Shown: one piece after another, positions 9,695-18,862 of the stretch
How the letters are laid out: each line of letters begins with the position of its first letter
Position numbering within the stretch: the stretch's first letter is position 1
DNA from: Ruegeria arenilitoris
GTDB lineage: Bacteria > Pseudomonadota > Alphaproteobacteria > Rhodobacterales > Rhodobacteraceae
Assembly: GCF_013035315.1 (NCBI RefSeq)
Contig: NZ_WQHP01000006.1
Span: 62,001-126,000 of the forward strand
Direction: 5' to 3'
Length of the DNA: 64,000 nucleotides
Position numbers and translations under genes: made by a program
Notes under the pieces: generated by a model
Database searches by the model: none
Seen by the model: the letters and a program-made list of their open reading frames with translations, nothing else
Told to the model about the DNA's origin: nothing

Positions 9695-10852
9695 TTAAGT
9701 TAAGCTGACCCAAGCCGCATTCCTTGAAGAGCTTTGCACGCACGCGGCTACAAACTTAACGCCATTGAGTCCATCATGAACCGTTGGATAAACAACGGAC
9801 GCGTCAGGTGAACTCCCATTCCGGAAAGCTTGGATCGCCTCAGCAGCCTCTCCATAGATATTGGCGAACCCCTCAAGATATCCCTCGGGATGTCCCGGAG
9901 GAACTCTACTCAACCGATTGGCTGCGTCACCTGCACCAGCTCCATTTCGGGTGATCAAACGCTTGGGTTCGTTGTATGGCGTAAACCAAAGATAATTGGG
10001 ATCTTCCTGAGACCACTCAAACCCACCTTTTTCGCCATAGACGCGTAAACGAAGTGCGTTTTCATTGCCGGGGGCCACTTGAGACGACCACAGCATACCG
10101 CGCGCTCCACCTTCGAATCGAAGCAAAACGTGCGCGTTGTCATCGACTTTGCGCCCCGGCACAAAGGCCTGCAAGTCCGCCGCCAAGCTTTCCGCCTTCA
10201 GCCCGGTTACAAAGCATGCGAGGTTGTAAGCATGAGTCCCGATGTCGCCGGTTGATCCACCCGCGCCCGAGCGTTCGGGATCGGTTCGCCACTCAGCCTG
10301 TTTGAAATCCTGCTGCTCGGTCAGCCAGTCCTGGGGATATTCAACCTGAACCACGCGGATCTTGCCGATATCTCCGTCAGCGACCATTTCACGCGCCTGC
10401 CGAACCATCGGATAGCCCGTGTAATTGTGGGTCAAAATGAACAGGGCATTCGCGCTTTCTGCTGCTTTGACCAGTTTTTTTGCATCGGTAAGGGTTGAGG
10501 TGAGTGGCTTGTCACAAATTACATGAATACCGCGTTTCAGGAACTCACGTGCGGCTGCATAGTGGACGTGATTTGGCGTGACAATTGAGACCGCCTCAAT
10601 CCCGGATTTCAGCCGGGCCTCCCTGATCGCCATTTGTTTGAAATCTCCATAGACCCGTTCGAGCCCTAGCGCCTGACCACTTTCAAGAGATTTCTCTGGC
10701 GTCGAAGACAAAGCACCGGCAACCAACTCAAACTTGTCGTCCAGTCGCGCCGCTATTCGATGAACGCCACCTATGAAGGCGTCGTTCCCGCCGCCAACCA
10801 TGCCAAGTCGAATGCGGCCTGAGGTTTCTTCATTGCGTCCTGTGACCATCAT
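9695..10852 (-). CDS. Gfo/Idh/MocA family oxidoreductase
   Basis: 385 residues. The N-terminal Rossmann fold has the glycine-rich loop GMVGGGNDAF, and the family EKP-type signature appears as CDKPLT. The C-terminal alpha/beta substrate domain is complete (GGSTGDIGTHAYNLACF). Family members are NAD(P)-dependent dehydrogenases of sugars, inositols and their derivatives. Its start overlaps the stop of the isomerase gene by ATGA, and it is the last gene of the ten-gene polyol/sugar operon, so it presumably oxidises the imported substrate or an intermediate. The exact substrate is unknown. Confidence 0.9.
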   Translation of the reverse strand: MMVTGRNEETSGRIRLGMVGGGNDAFIGGVHRIAARLDDKFELVAGALSSTPEKSLESGQALGLERVYGDFKQMAIREARLKSGIEAVSIVTPNHVHYAAAREFLKRGIHVICDKPLTSTLTDAKKLVKAAESANALFILTHNYTGYPMVRQAREMVADGDIGKIRVVQVEYPQDWLTEQQDFKQAEWRTDPERSGAGGSTGDIGTHAYNLACFVTGLKAESLAADLQAFVPGRKVDDNAHVLLRFEGGARGMLWSSQVAPGNENALRLRVYGEKGGFEWSQEDPNYLWFTPYNEPKRLITRNGAGAGDAANRLSRVPPGHPEGYLEGFANIYGEAAEAIQAFRNGSSPDASVVYPTVHDGLNGVKFVAACVQSSSRNAAWVSLT

Positions 10853-11904
10853 TCAATCCCCAGCATTTTACGATTGGCGGCTTCGTCAGCGCCACCATCA
10901 GCGAAATCATCAAAGGCTTTCTCTGTCACACGGATGATGTGATCTGACACAAATTGAGCGCCTTCGCGCGCTCCATCCTCTGGATGTTTGAGGCAGCATT
11001 CCCATTCGACCACAGCCCAGCCATCAAAGTCATTCGCGGCCATTTTTGCGAAGACCGCACCGAAATCCACCTGGCCATCGCCAAGCGACCGGAACCGCCC
11101 CGCCCGATCGACCCAGCTTTGATATCCAGAATAAACGCCCTGCCGGCCGGTTGGATTAAACTCGGCATCTTTGACATGGAACATCCGGATCCGATCTTTG
11201 TAGATGTCGATATTGTCCAGATAGTCGAGGCATTGCAGCACATAGTGCGACGGGTCGTATAGCATGCAGGCCCGCGGGTGATTGCCTGTTCGTTCGAGGA
11301 ACATCTCGTAGGTCACCCCATCGTGGAGGTCTTCTCCGGGGTGAATTTCGTAGCAGACATCAACGCCGCAGTCTTCGGCGTGATTTAGGATTGGCACCCA
11401 ACGACGAGCAAGCTCATTAAATGCCGTTTCGATCAAGCCAGCAGGGCGCTGCGGCCAAGGATAGACATAGGGCCATGCCAATGCGCCTGAGAATGTCGCA
11501 TGTGCCGAAATGCCCAAATTTTTGGAAGCGGATAGTGCTTTTTTGACCTGGTCTACTGCCCATTCTTGCCGCGCTTTCGGGTTTCCCCTGACGCTTTCGG
11601 CCGCGAAGCCATCAAACGCACTGTCATAGGCTGGGTGAACTGCCACAAGTTGGCCCTGAAGGTGCGTAGACAGCTCCGTGATTTCGACACCATTTTCCCT
11701 GGCTTTGCCTTTGAAGTCATCGCAATAACCGGTGCTGGACGCGGCCTGTTCAAGGTCAAACAACCGGCCATCCCAACTGGGAACCTGAACGCCTTTGTAT
11801 CCACATTCAGCCGCCCATTTAGTGATCGCGTCCCACGAATTAAACGGCGCCTCATCGCCCGCAAATTGCGCAAGAAACAAAGCTGGCCCTTTGATCGTTT
11901 TCAT
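10849..11904 (-). CDS. Sugar phosphate isomerase/epimerase family protein (TIM barrel)
   Basis: About 351 residues of the xylose-isomerase-like TIM-barrel family (IolE/IolI/LerI-like). Typical metal-site segments are visible: CYEIHPGEDLHDG, MLYDPSHYVLQ, FHVKDAEF and WAVVEWE. The start at 11904 is chosen for the strong GGGGAGGAGA site; a longer frame from 11925 would put that site inside the gene. It is coupled to the Gfo/Idh dehydrogenase by a 4-bp overlap. Such pairs interconvert and oxidise unusual sugars or cyclitols; the substrate here is not evident. Confidence 0.88.
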   Translation of the reverse strand: MKTIKGPALFLAQFAGDEAPFNSWDAITKWAAECGYKGVQVPSWDGRLFDLEQAASSTGYCDDFKGKARENGVEITELSTHLQGQLVAVHPAYDSAFDGFAAESVRGNPKARQEWAVDQVKKALSASKNLGISAHATFSGALAWPYVYPWPQRPAGLIETAFNELARRWVPILNHAEDCGVDVCYEIHPGEDLHDGVTYEMFLERTGNHPRACMLYDPSHYVLQCLDYLDNIDIYKDRIRMFHVKDAEFNPTGRQGVYSGYQSWVDRAGRFRSLGDGQVDFGAVFAKMAANDFDGWAVVEWECCLKHPEDGAREGAQFVSDHIIRVTEKAFDDFADGGADEAANRKMLGIE

Positions 11905-11931
11905 AAAATCTCCTCCCCAAAACATAAGCCT

Positions 11932-12990
11932 CTATGGCGGTAAATTTTCCTTCAGATAGATGTCGATACGGATACGTTCCTGGGCTTTGTTGAATGGCAC
12001 TTTGTCCGAAGTTGCACGCAGCAGACGGACGGCTGAACGAACAATGTGCCCAGTATCTTGCGAGATTAGCGCGTCAAATGTACCGAGCGTAAGCGCCTCA
12101 CGACTGAGCGGTGTAAGCTCATGCGCTATGATCACCAGATCCTTGCTGAGTTTGTTTTCTGAAAGAAATTGAATCAGTCCTGCATTGCCTGCGGCGGAGG
12201 AATAAATTCCAACCAGATCCGGGTAGGTTTCAAAGATCTCGGGCATCATCTTGTAGATCAGATCCGGGTCATCCCGGCCCTCGACAGACGCTACAACTTC
12301 GAGGTGTGGAAATTCCTCAGCCACAACTAGATCAAAGCCTTGACGACGCTCTAAGTGGTCGCGTGCCAAACGGGATCCTGTAAGTACCAAGACCTTGCCG
12401 TCGCGATGCACAAATCGTCCCATCAACTGAGCGGCCGTTCGTCCTGCCGAAACGTTATCAATTCCTACAAAGTGGTCTCGCTCAGAACTCGGCAAGTCAG
12501 ACACCAACGCAACCACCGGAACGCCTTTGTCCCTGAGCCTTTTTACGGCGTCGCGGACAGAAGGCGTTTCGGGCCCGAAAACGGCGACTCCGTCAACATC
12601 TAAACTGACGACAGCATCCAGAATGTTGACGATATCTTGAGGCTCGAACGGAGCGACCTTTTTTATCGCAATGCGTGTCCGCTCGATGAATTGGTCACGG
12701 GATTGTTCTGCGATCTGACTGTTGATTGCCTCAACAAACTCGTTGTCTGTGTCGGGTAAAACAAAGAGGAAATTATAAACTCGGTTTCGCGCCAGGTTTG
12801 CCGCGGCCGTGTCGCGCACATAGCCCAGCTCATCAATCGCCTTTTGCACTTTCTGTACGGTTACGGCCCGTACGCCGGGGCGCCTGTTCAAGACCCGGTC
12901 AACAGTCGCCAGACTGACACCCGCAACGCGCGCGATGTCATTAACGGTTGGCTTTTTCACCAATTCTAATTTTTGTTTTTGGTCTTCCAC
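11932..12990 (-). CDS. LacI-family transcriptional regulator
   Basis: The N-terminal LacI helix-turn-helix is clear (PTVNDIARVAGVSLATVDRVLN; note VDRVLN where VSRVLN is usual), with a hinge helix region (TAAANLAR) and a periplasmic-binding-protein-like sugar sensor. No ATG is available: the open frame begins at TTG 13008, inside the kinase gene, and I prefer GTG 12990, just after the kinase stop. It sits inside the operon it probably controls. The paired palindromes at 20248-20295, upstream of the binding-protein gene, are the likely operators. Confidence 0.9.
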   Translation of the reverse strand: MEDQKQKLELVKKPTVNDIARVAGVSLATVDRVLNRRPGVRAVTVQKVQKAIDELGYVRDTAAANLARNRVYNFLFVLPDTDNEFVEAINSQIAEQSRDQFIERTRIAIKKVAPFEPQDIVNILDAVVSLDVDGVAVFGPETPSVRDAVKRLRDKGVPVVALVSDLPSSERDHFVGIDNVSAGRTAAQLMGRFVHRDGKVLVLTGSRLARDHLERRQGFDLVVAEEFPHLEVVASVEGRDDPDLIYKMMPEIFETYPDLVGIYSSAAGNAGLIQFLSENKLSKDLVIIAHELTPLSREALTLGTFDALISQDTGHIVRSAVRLLRATSDKVPFNKAQERIRIDIYLKENLPP

Positions 12991-12997
12991 GTGTTCT

Positions 12998-14620
12998 TCA
13001 GCCCTCAATCTCCCGTGCTAAGCCTTCAAACAACAAAGCAACAGCTTCAGCGCCGGGGTCGTTATGTCCAACTAGGTTTTCTTCGGGAACATAGGCCGCG
13101 CGGCCCGCCTTCGCACGACGAATATTTGCAGTGTTGTTCGCACCTTCGCGGGCAGCCTGTGCCGCATGTGTCAGACCAGATGGTAGTGCGGCAAGTGCTG
13201 GTGCCAGGGCGTCAATCATTGTCCTGTCACCGACATTGGCACCCCCAACCTGGCTGACGCGATTCAGACCTTCGACTAGAGATTTCGGTACCGACGCCCC
13301 GCTCGCACAGGCATCTCCAGCCGCGTTGAAGAAAATTGCGAGTATCACGCCAGAAGAACCACCCATTGTCTGGCTTAACTCATTTCCTAATGCCGGAAAC
13401 AGTTGCGTCAGATCAGCAAGCGGCATGCGGTCAAGGCTACCTTGCAATGCTCGTGCGGCAGTCGCCAATGTGCTTCCTGTATCGCCATCCCCAGATTTCG
13501 CGTCCAGCTCGTTCAGGTTCTTCTCAGCGTTGATGAGCAGTTCAGACAATCGGGTGATCGTTTCCCTTGTGGCGGGGTTGTTCGAAGGAATTGGATCGAT
13601 AGGTGTCAACCCGTCGGGTAAAGGCGCTACTTTTATGGGGTCGATGGAATTGACGCCGGGCCAAGCCGCCAGATCAACAGGAGCTGTAAGAGCCGATAAA
13701 TCGTCCTGATCTACAGGCAGAATAGAAACAGAAAACCCGTGCATATCCAGCGATGTCATCATTGGAGCTGGGCCGATGATATGGTGGGCTATGCCAGTCT
13801 CGGACAAGGCGTGCGTGAGGACAGCCATTTCTAGCGGAGTTGTAGAACCTAAGTTGTTGACCAACGCCACACAATTCCCAGAGCCCACCCTTTGCTTCAG
13901 CTTCTCCACCACTGTAGACATGGCCGATACAGCATTTGAGAACTCGACTTGCTGTACACCGGGCTCGCCGTGGATGCCTAAGCCTAACTCCGCTTTACCG
14001 GGTGCAATCCTGTCTTCTTTCGGAGATCCCGGAACAGTACAGGTGTCCAGGCTCATACCGATGCTGACGACCTTGGCTATGGTGCTTCTTGCTGCTTTCG
14101 TAACGGTGTCTAAGTCAGCACCACTTTCAGCAAGCGCTCCGGCGATTTTGTGTACGAACAACGTGCCCGCTACGCCACGTGGTTGCGGAAGATCGGGCAG
14201 GGCGATGTCATCATCAACAACGACCATCTCTACTTTGCGGCCTAATGCACGGGCGCGTTCAGCTGCCAGTCCAAAGTTCAACCGATCACCGGTGTAATTT
14301 TTGACGATAAGCAGGCACCCAGCCTCACCCGCGACCGCAAGAATGCCTGCCAGAACCGCCTCGACTGACGGGGATGCAAACACTTCCCCGCACACCGCGG
14401 CTGTCAGCATGCCGGCGCCAACAAAACCTGCATGGGCGGGTTCGTGACCAGACCCTCCGCCAGAAACCAGGGCGACTTTCGACTTGTCCCAATCTGACCT
14501 GTAGACGACCTTGATGTGCGGGTAACCGTCCAACCGGGTGAGTTGCCCTCCGGAAGACGCCAGAAGACCGTCTATCGCCTCTGTCACCAAAGTTTCTTTT
14601 GTGTTGAGGAACTGGGCCAT
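12998..14620 (-). CDS. Dihydroxyacetone kinase-type DhaK-DhaL fusion (predicted ketose kinase)
   Basis: 540 residues. The N-terminal DhaK domain (1-330) has the substrate-loop segment GGGSGHEPAHAG and the histidine that covalently binds the carbonyl substrate, His217 (GIHGEPG). The C-terminal DhaL domain (350-540) has the Mg-ATP aspartates Asp373, Asp378 and Asp380 (DAKSGDGDTGS). This is the ATP-dependent single-chain type, not the PTS type. Known relatives phosphorylate dihydroxyacetone, L- or D-erythrulose and similar short ketoses. It lies between the transporter ATPases and the LacI regulator, so it likely phosphorylates the product of the imported polyol or ketose. Confidence 0.9.
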   Translation of the reverse strand: MAQFLNTKETLVTEAIDGLLASSGGQLTRLDGYPHIKVVYRSDWDKSKVALVSGGGSGHEPAHAGFVGAGMLTAAVCGEVFASPSVEAVLAGILAVAGEAGCLLIVKNYTGDRLNFGLAAERARALGRKVEMVVVDDDIALPDLPQPRGVAGTLFVHKIAGALAESGADLDTVTKAARSTIAKVVSIGMSLDTCTVPGSPKEDRIAPGKAELGLGIHGEPGVQQVEFSNAVSAMSTVVEKLKQRVGSGNCVALVNNLGSTTPLEMAVLTHALSETGIAHHIIGPAPMMTSLDMHGFSVSILPVDQDDLSALTAPVDLAAWPGVNSIDPIKVAPLPDGLTPIDPIPSNNPATRETITRLSELLINAEKNLNELDAKSGDGDTGSTLATAARALQGSLDRMPLADLTQLFPALGNELSQTMGGSSGVILAIFFNAAGDACASGASVPKSLVEGLNRVSQVGGANVGDRTMIDALAPALAALPSGLTHAAQAAREGANNTANIRRAKAGRAAYVPEENLVGHNDPGAEAVALLFEGLAREIEG

Positions 14621-14631
14621 GCTTTTGCTCC

Positions 14632-15624
14632 TTAATTCACGCGCGTGCCGGACGCGTCAAAATACAACGGGTTGTGGGGGCGGATTTTTATAGTTTTTCC
14701 AGATGGATAATCCTGATGGACATCAATCAAGGTCACAACCGAGTGACCTTTTAAGTCCAGGTGCAACCGCGTTTGATCCCCCAGATGCTCAGCACGTATG
14801 ACACGCGCTTCACTGCCTTCACCTTCAATGATGTTTTCCGGGCGTAGGCCAATCTGCGGGCCTTTGTGATCGCCTTCGAACAACCCGGACGGCAGGATGT
14901 TTATCCGCGGCAGACCCAATCGGCTGGCTACGTAAACACTGCCCGGGTTTTCATAAATGTCCCGAGGTGTACCGTACTGAACCAACCGGCCGTTCTCCAA
15001 AACGCCGATATGCGTCGCCATTGTCATGGCTTCGACCTGATCATGGGTCACGTACAATAAAGTCGATCCCAGATCGGCCTGAATCCTTTTCAGCTCGACC
15101 CGCAAATCCGCCCGAAGCTTGGCGTCCAAAGAGCTGAGCGGTTCGTCCATCAGGAAAATCTGTGGATCGCGCACCAGCGCCCGCCCGATCGACACGCGCT
15201 GCATTTCACCGCCTGACAGTTCAGTGGCTTTGTTGTCCAGCTTGTGTGGGATCTGGAGGATTTCTGAGACTTCGTTGACCTTCCTGGCGATCTCATCCTC
15301 TGGCGTCTTCAGGATCGGCGACCTCAGAGGGAAAGACAGGTTCTCACGCACTGTCATATGCGGGTACAGCGAGTATTGCTGGAAGACCATCGCCACATCG
15401 CGCTGGGCGGGCGTATCTATTCCAACATCTCGCCCGGCAATGCGCACCGTTCCTGAATCCAGTTTCTCAAGTCCGGATATCAATCTCAGCGTCGTTGTTT
15501 TACCCGCACCTGTCGGACCCAACAACACCACAAAGGCGCCGTTGGGGATCGTCATTGAGATATCATCCACCGCTTTGACGTTGCCAAATGACTTCGAGAT
15601 ATTCTCCAACACGACTTCAGCCAT
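14632..15624 (-). CDS. Sugar ABC transporter ATP-binding protein (second ATPase)
   Basis: 330 residues of the MalK/UgpC class. Walker A is GPTGAGKTT (residues 36-44), the signature is LSGGEMQRVS, Walker B ends in FLMDEPLSSLD, the switch is YVTHDQ, and a C-terminal regulatory TOBE-like domain follows (IGLRPENI). Its start overlaps the end of the other ATPase by 8 bp. The Walker A differs from that of its neighbour (GPTGAGK versus GPSGCGK), so the pair looks like a heterodimer rather than a recent duplication, as in the glycerol (GlpST) type of CUT1 transporter. Confidence 0.92.
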   Translation of the reverse strand: MAEVVLENISKSFGNVKAVDDISMTIPNGAFVVLLGPTGAGKTTTLRLISGLEKLDSGTVRIAGRDVGIDTPAQRDVAMVFQQYSLYPHMTVRENLSFPLRSPILKTPEDEIARKVNEVSEILQIPHKLDNKATELSGGEMQRVSIGRALVRDPQIFLMDEPLSSLDAKLRADLRVELKRIQADLGSTLLYVTHDQVEAMTMATHIGVLENGRLVQYGTPRDIYENPGSVYVASRLGLPRINILPSGLFEGDHKGPQIGLRPENIIEGEGSEARVIRAEHLGDQTRLHLDLKGHSVVTLIDVHQDYPSGKTIKIRPHNPLYFDASGTRVN

Positions 15625-16714
15625 TGCTTAGTACCTCGTCGTTCAGAGCGGATCTCAACGCGCGCCCGGTAGACTTTTCAAACAGGGTTACTGCGGGTGA
15701 GCGGAATTCCAATCCCACCGTCTCGCCAGGATTAACAACTTCACGCGCATCAATGCGGGCTTTCAACTCTCCGTTCGGGCTTTGCAGCGTCACGATCTGG
15801 GTGGTTCCCAAATATTCTGCGGCCAGGACCTTGGCCCGGTAGGCGCTGTCGTCTGACAGAAAAACATGCTCGGGGCGAACGCCGAAAACCAAGTCACCTT
15901 CCGCCCCTTCCATCAGTTTGGGCACGGCTTCGTCATGGCCATTCAGTCGTACCATTTCCGAGCCAGGCGCGACCTTTCCTTGGAACGGCAGGAAGTTCAT
16001 GGAAGGCGATCCGATAAAATCTGCAACGAACATCGTGGCCGGTTTGTCGTAGATTTCCTGCGGCGTGCCGAATTGCTCAATCACAGCATTGTTCATCACA
16101 ACGATCTTGTCGCCCATTTGCATGGCTTCCAACTGATCGTGTGTGACATAAACAGTGGTTGCGCCCATACGATCATGAAGCGCGCGGAGTTCTTCGGCCA
16201 TATGCTCACGAAACTCGGCATCCAAGGCACCAAGAGGTTCGTCCATCATGAACGCCTTGGGTTCGCGAACAATCGCGCGGCCCAGCGCCACGCGTTGTCT
16301 GTCGCCGCCCGACAACCCACCTACCGGGCTATCGAGTATGTCGTGGATCCCCAGAATTCCGGCGACTTCCTCGACTTTGGCTTTGACAGCAGCACGCGGC
16401 ATGCCCTGCGATATCAGGGGGTAGCTGATATTCTTGCGCACGTTCATATGCGGGTACAGCGCGAACATTTGGAACACGAAGGCAATGTCCCGCTCCGACG
16501 GTGGCCGCTGGCTGATCTCTTCACCGTCCAGATAAATTTCACCCGATGTTGGAAGTTCCAATCCAGCTATCATCCGCAGCGTCGTCGTCTTTCCGCAGCC
16601 GGATGGCCCGAGCAGCATGAAAAACTCACCATCCTCAATCGTGAACGAGCTTTCGCGGACAGCCGTGAAATCGCCAAACATCTTTCTTACGTTTTTGACT
16701 ACGATCTGGGCCAT
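15617..16714 (-). CDS. Sugar ABC transporter ATP-binding protein (first ATPase)
   Basis: 365 residues from the ATG at 16714, which has a GGAG site; a longer open frame upstream runs through the DUF2160 gene and is rejected. Walker A GPSGCGKTT, signature LSGGDRQRV, Walker B FMMDEPLGALD, switch YVTHDQ, and a MalK-type C-terminal domain (FGVRPEHV). It starts 2 bp after the small membrane protein gene and overlaps the second ATPase gene. It would power the two permeases encoded upstream. Confidence 0.92.
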   Translation of the reverse strand: MAQIVVKNVRKMFGDFTAVRESSFTIEDGEFFMLLGPSGCGKTTTLRMIAGLELPTSGEIYLDGEEISQRPPSERDIAFVFQMFALYPHMNVRKNISYPLISQGMPRAAVKAKVEEVAGILGIHDILDSPVGGLSGGDRQRVALGRAIVREPKAFMMDEPLGALDAEFREHMAEELRALHDRMGATTVYVTHDQLEAMQMGDKIVVMNNAVIEQFGTPQEIYDKPATMFVADFIGSPSMNFLPFQGKVAPGSEMVRLNGHDEAVPKLMEGAEGDLVFGVRPEHVFLSDDSAYRAKVLAAEYLGTTQIVTLQSPNGELKARIDAREVVNPGETVGLEFRSPAVTLFEKSTGRALRSALNDEVLSNG

Positions 16715-16716
16715 TT

Positions 16717-16905
16717 CTACTCCGGGAAATGACTGACGATGATGAACATGACGGTTCCGATCAGCGTGACGATGAAGGAATAGGTGAAGGCCCAAAGGAC
16801 AAAGGGCTGCATCAGCATGAAGACTCCCAGTGCGATAAGGATGGTTGCGACCATCTCCCACGGGCCGCGGCGGAGCCGCATCAATCCGGTTAGAAAATCG
16901 CTCAT
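16717..16905 (-). CDS. DUF2160-like small membrane protein of a CUT1 transporter
   Basis: 62 residues with two hydrophobic segments (about 17-37 and 41-59) and a short basic N-terminus (MSDFLTGLMRLRRGPWEM). It resembles the small DUF2160 proteins encoded inside glycerol-type ABC transporter operons that also have two ATPases and two permeases. It overlaps the second permease by ATGA and ends 2 bp before the first ATPase, so it is clearly part of the transporter operon. Its function is not established; an accessory or stabilising subunit is a guess. Confidence 0.8.
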   Translation of the reverse strand: MSDFLTGLMRLRRGPWEMVATILIALGVFMLMQPFVLWAFTYSFIVTLIGTVMFIIVSHFPE

Positions 16906-17840
16906 TTGCGCACGGCTCCGAATGTGATCCCACGCAGCAAATGTTTGCGCATCAGGATGGTGAAAATCATGACGGGGATCAGGAAGATCGTGGCACCTGC
17001 CGCCACAGCAGGCCAGTCCAGGCCGCCAATACCAATAATGGTCGGGATGAACGGTGGTGCAGTCTGCGCATTCGCGGATGTCAGCAGCACGGCAAACGCG
17101 TACTCATTCCAGGCGAAGATCAGGCAAAAGATAGCTGTTGAGGCTATGCCGGTTGCGGCTTGCGGCAGCACCACTTTGTAGAAGGCCTGAAATCTCGTGT
17201 AGCCATCTATGAGGGCGGCCTCTTCGTACTCTCTTGGGATTTCGTCGATGAAACCCTTCAGCAACCAAACCGCCAAGGAAATATTCACGCCCGTATACAG
17301 CAGGATCATTCCCAAATGTGTGTCGCTGAGACCAAGGTTTCTGAACATCAGGAATATTGGGATGGCGACGGCGACCGGGGGCATCATCCTTGTACTGAGG
17401 ATGAAAAATAGTAGGTCGTCCTTAAGCGGTACTTTAAACCTGCTGAAGGCATAGGCCGCCAGCGTGCCAAGGAAGATACTCAAGAACGTTGAGCCAAATC
17501 CGATGATCACCGAATTCATAAAGCGCTCGCCGAACTTGGATGGCCCGACAATCACCATGTCGTATTGGCGTACGATCTCATCGGCCCAGTTCTGCGGTGG
17601 GTTTGCTTCCAGAAATTCCTGCGTTTGCCGTGTTCGTGTGGTGAAGAGGTTGACGTAGCCTTCAAGTGTTGGGTCAAAGACCACTTTGGGTGGGTAACTA
17701 ATCGCATCGGCCGGGGACTTGAAGCCAGTCAGCAAGATCCAAACCAGCGGGATCATCGTGATCAGCGCATAAGAAATTACCAGGAAGCCTGCGATCCACT
17801 TGGACCGGTTCGAAGGTTCGGTGACGGAAAAACTGCTCAT
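16902..17840 (-). CDS. Sugar ABC transporter permease (MalG-type)
   Basis: About 312 residues, with membrane segments and the coupling EAA motif EYEEAALIDGYTRFQAFYKV before the last helices. The start at 17840 (MSSFSVTEPSN) directly follows the stop of the other permease; the longer open frame to 17942 is not used. It forms the channel together with the MalF-type permease. Confidence 0.92.
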   Translation of the reverse strand: MSSFSVTEPSNRSKWIAGFLVISYALITMIPLVWILLTGFKSPADAISYPPKVVFDPTLEGYVNLFTTRTRQTQEFLEANPPQNWADEIVRQYDMVIVGPSKFGERFMNSVIIGFGSTFLSIFLGTLAAYAFSRFKVPLKDDLLFFILSTRMMPPVAVAIPIFLMFRNLGLSDTHLGMILLYTGVNISLAVWLLKGFIDEIPREYEEAALIDGYTRFQAFYKVVLPQAATGIASTAIFCLIFAWNEYAFAVLLTSANAQTAPPFIPTIIGIGGLDWPAVAAGATIFLIPVMIFTILMRKHLLRGITFGAVRK

Positions 17841-18784
17841 CTCTGTTTCACCTTGTTCAGGGCTTTGACGTAGATCGACGCGAGGCCGAACACGGTGACG
17901 AAAAGGATGATCGCATAGGCTGACGCATAGCCCGTACGCCATTTCTCAAAGGCTTCGCGTTTCAGGTTGATCGAAGTGAGTTCCGTTACAGAACCGGGGC
18001 CTCCGCCGGTTAGCTGAACAACCAGGTCGAACATCTTGAAGTTCTCTATGCCTCGAAACAGCACGGCCAGCATCAGGAAGGGCAGCACCATTGGGATGGT
18101 AATCGTAAAGAACTGTCGCAGCTTGCTGGCCCTGTCGATTTCAGCCGCCTCGTAGATGTAATCGGGAATGCTGCGCAGACCGGCCAGACAGATCAGCATC
18201 ACGAAGGGGGTCCACATCCAGGTATCGACAATCACAATCGCCCACGGGGCCAACGTGACTGATCCCAGCATTTCAAAGCTCGATGGGTCCTTACCGGTAA
18301 ACCAGGACACGATGTAGTTAAACAGGCCGATTTGAGGTTGATACAAGAACTTCCAGAAGTTCCCGACGACTGCAGGAGACAGCATCATCGGCAGCACGAT
18401 AATTGTGGTCCAAAGATCGTTGCCCTTGAATTTCTTGTTGATCAACCACGCCAGCGCGAACCCGATCAGGACCTGGAAAAAGATCGTCCAGAACAGGAAA
18501 TGCGCGGTGGCCTGCATGTTCAACCAGGTGTCCGAGTCCGTCAGGATACGCTCGTAATTCCTGAGCCCGACATCTTTGACTTCACGCCCGATCCGGTTGG
18601 CCTTGTAGTTGGTAAAGCTCAGTTGGATGGTCCAAATCAACGGAAAGATGTTAATCGCCAGCAATAGAAAAATCGTTGGGGAGATGAATATCCAGGCGAT
18701 CGCGCGGTCGGATAACCCTCGGATTTTTCGCGCAACTCGCTCGGGCGTTGCCTGCGCAACGCGATCTACGGTCCTGTCAGACAT
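17837..18784 (-). CDS. Sugar ABC transporter permease (MalF-type)
   Basis: About 315 residues with six predicted membrane helices and the EAA motif YIYEAAEIDRASKLRQFFTI. I chose ATG 18784 (MSDRTVDRV), which has an AAAGAG site, over the longer frame from 18841 that would run into the intercistronic hairpin at 18827-18848. It precedes the MalG-type permease without a gap. Confidence 0.92.
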   Translation of the reverse strand: MSDRTVDRVAQATPERVARKIRGLSDRAIAWIFISPTIFLLLAINIFPLIWTIQLSFTNYKANRIGREVKDVGLRNYERILTDSDTWLNMQATAHFLFWTIFFQVLIGFALAWLINKKFKGNDLWTTIIVLPMMLSPAVVGNFWKFLYQPQIGLFNYIVSWFTGKDPSSFEMLGSVTLAPWAIVIVDTWMWTPFVMLICLAGLRSIPDYIYEAAEIDRASKLRQFFTITIPMVLPFLMLAVLFRGIENFKMFDLVVQLTGGGPGSVTELTSINLKREAFEKWRTGYASAYAIILFVTVFGLASIYVKALNKVKQR

Positions 18785-18826
18785 CTCTTTGCCAGTTCTT
18801 TTGGTTTCGGACTCACGGGTGAAGGT

Positions 18827-18848
18827 GGAGCGGGATTGCACCCGCTCC
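18827..18848 (-). promoter_or_regulatory. Intercistronic stem-loop after binding-protein gene
   Basis: A perfect 8-bp stem GGAGCGGG/CCCGCTCC with a 6-base loop between the binding-protein gene and the first permease, with no T-run. Such hairpins protect upstream mRNA from 3' decay or partly terminate, raising binding-protein output. Confidence 0.75.
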
Positions 18849-18862
18849 TGCCTGTGTCCGGA

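Noticed and set aside
14632-16714. The two adjacent ATPases as a recent tandem duplication
   Set aside because: Their Walker A, signature and C-terminal segments differ clearly, which fits an old heterodimeric pair.
16715-16933. N-terminal extension of the first ATPase gene
   Set aside because: The extension runs through the DUF2160 gene in another frame, while ATG 16714 has a GGAG site and gives a normal ATPase start.
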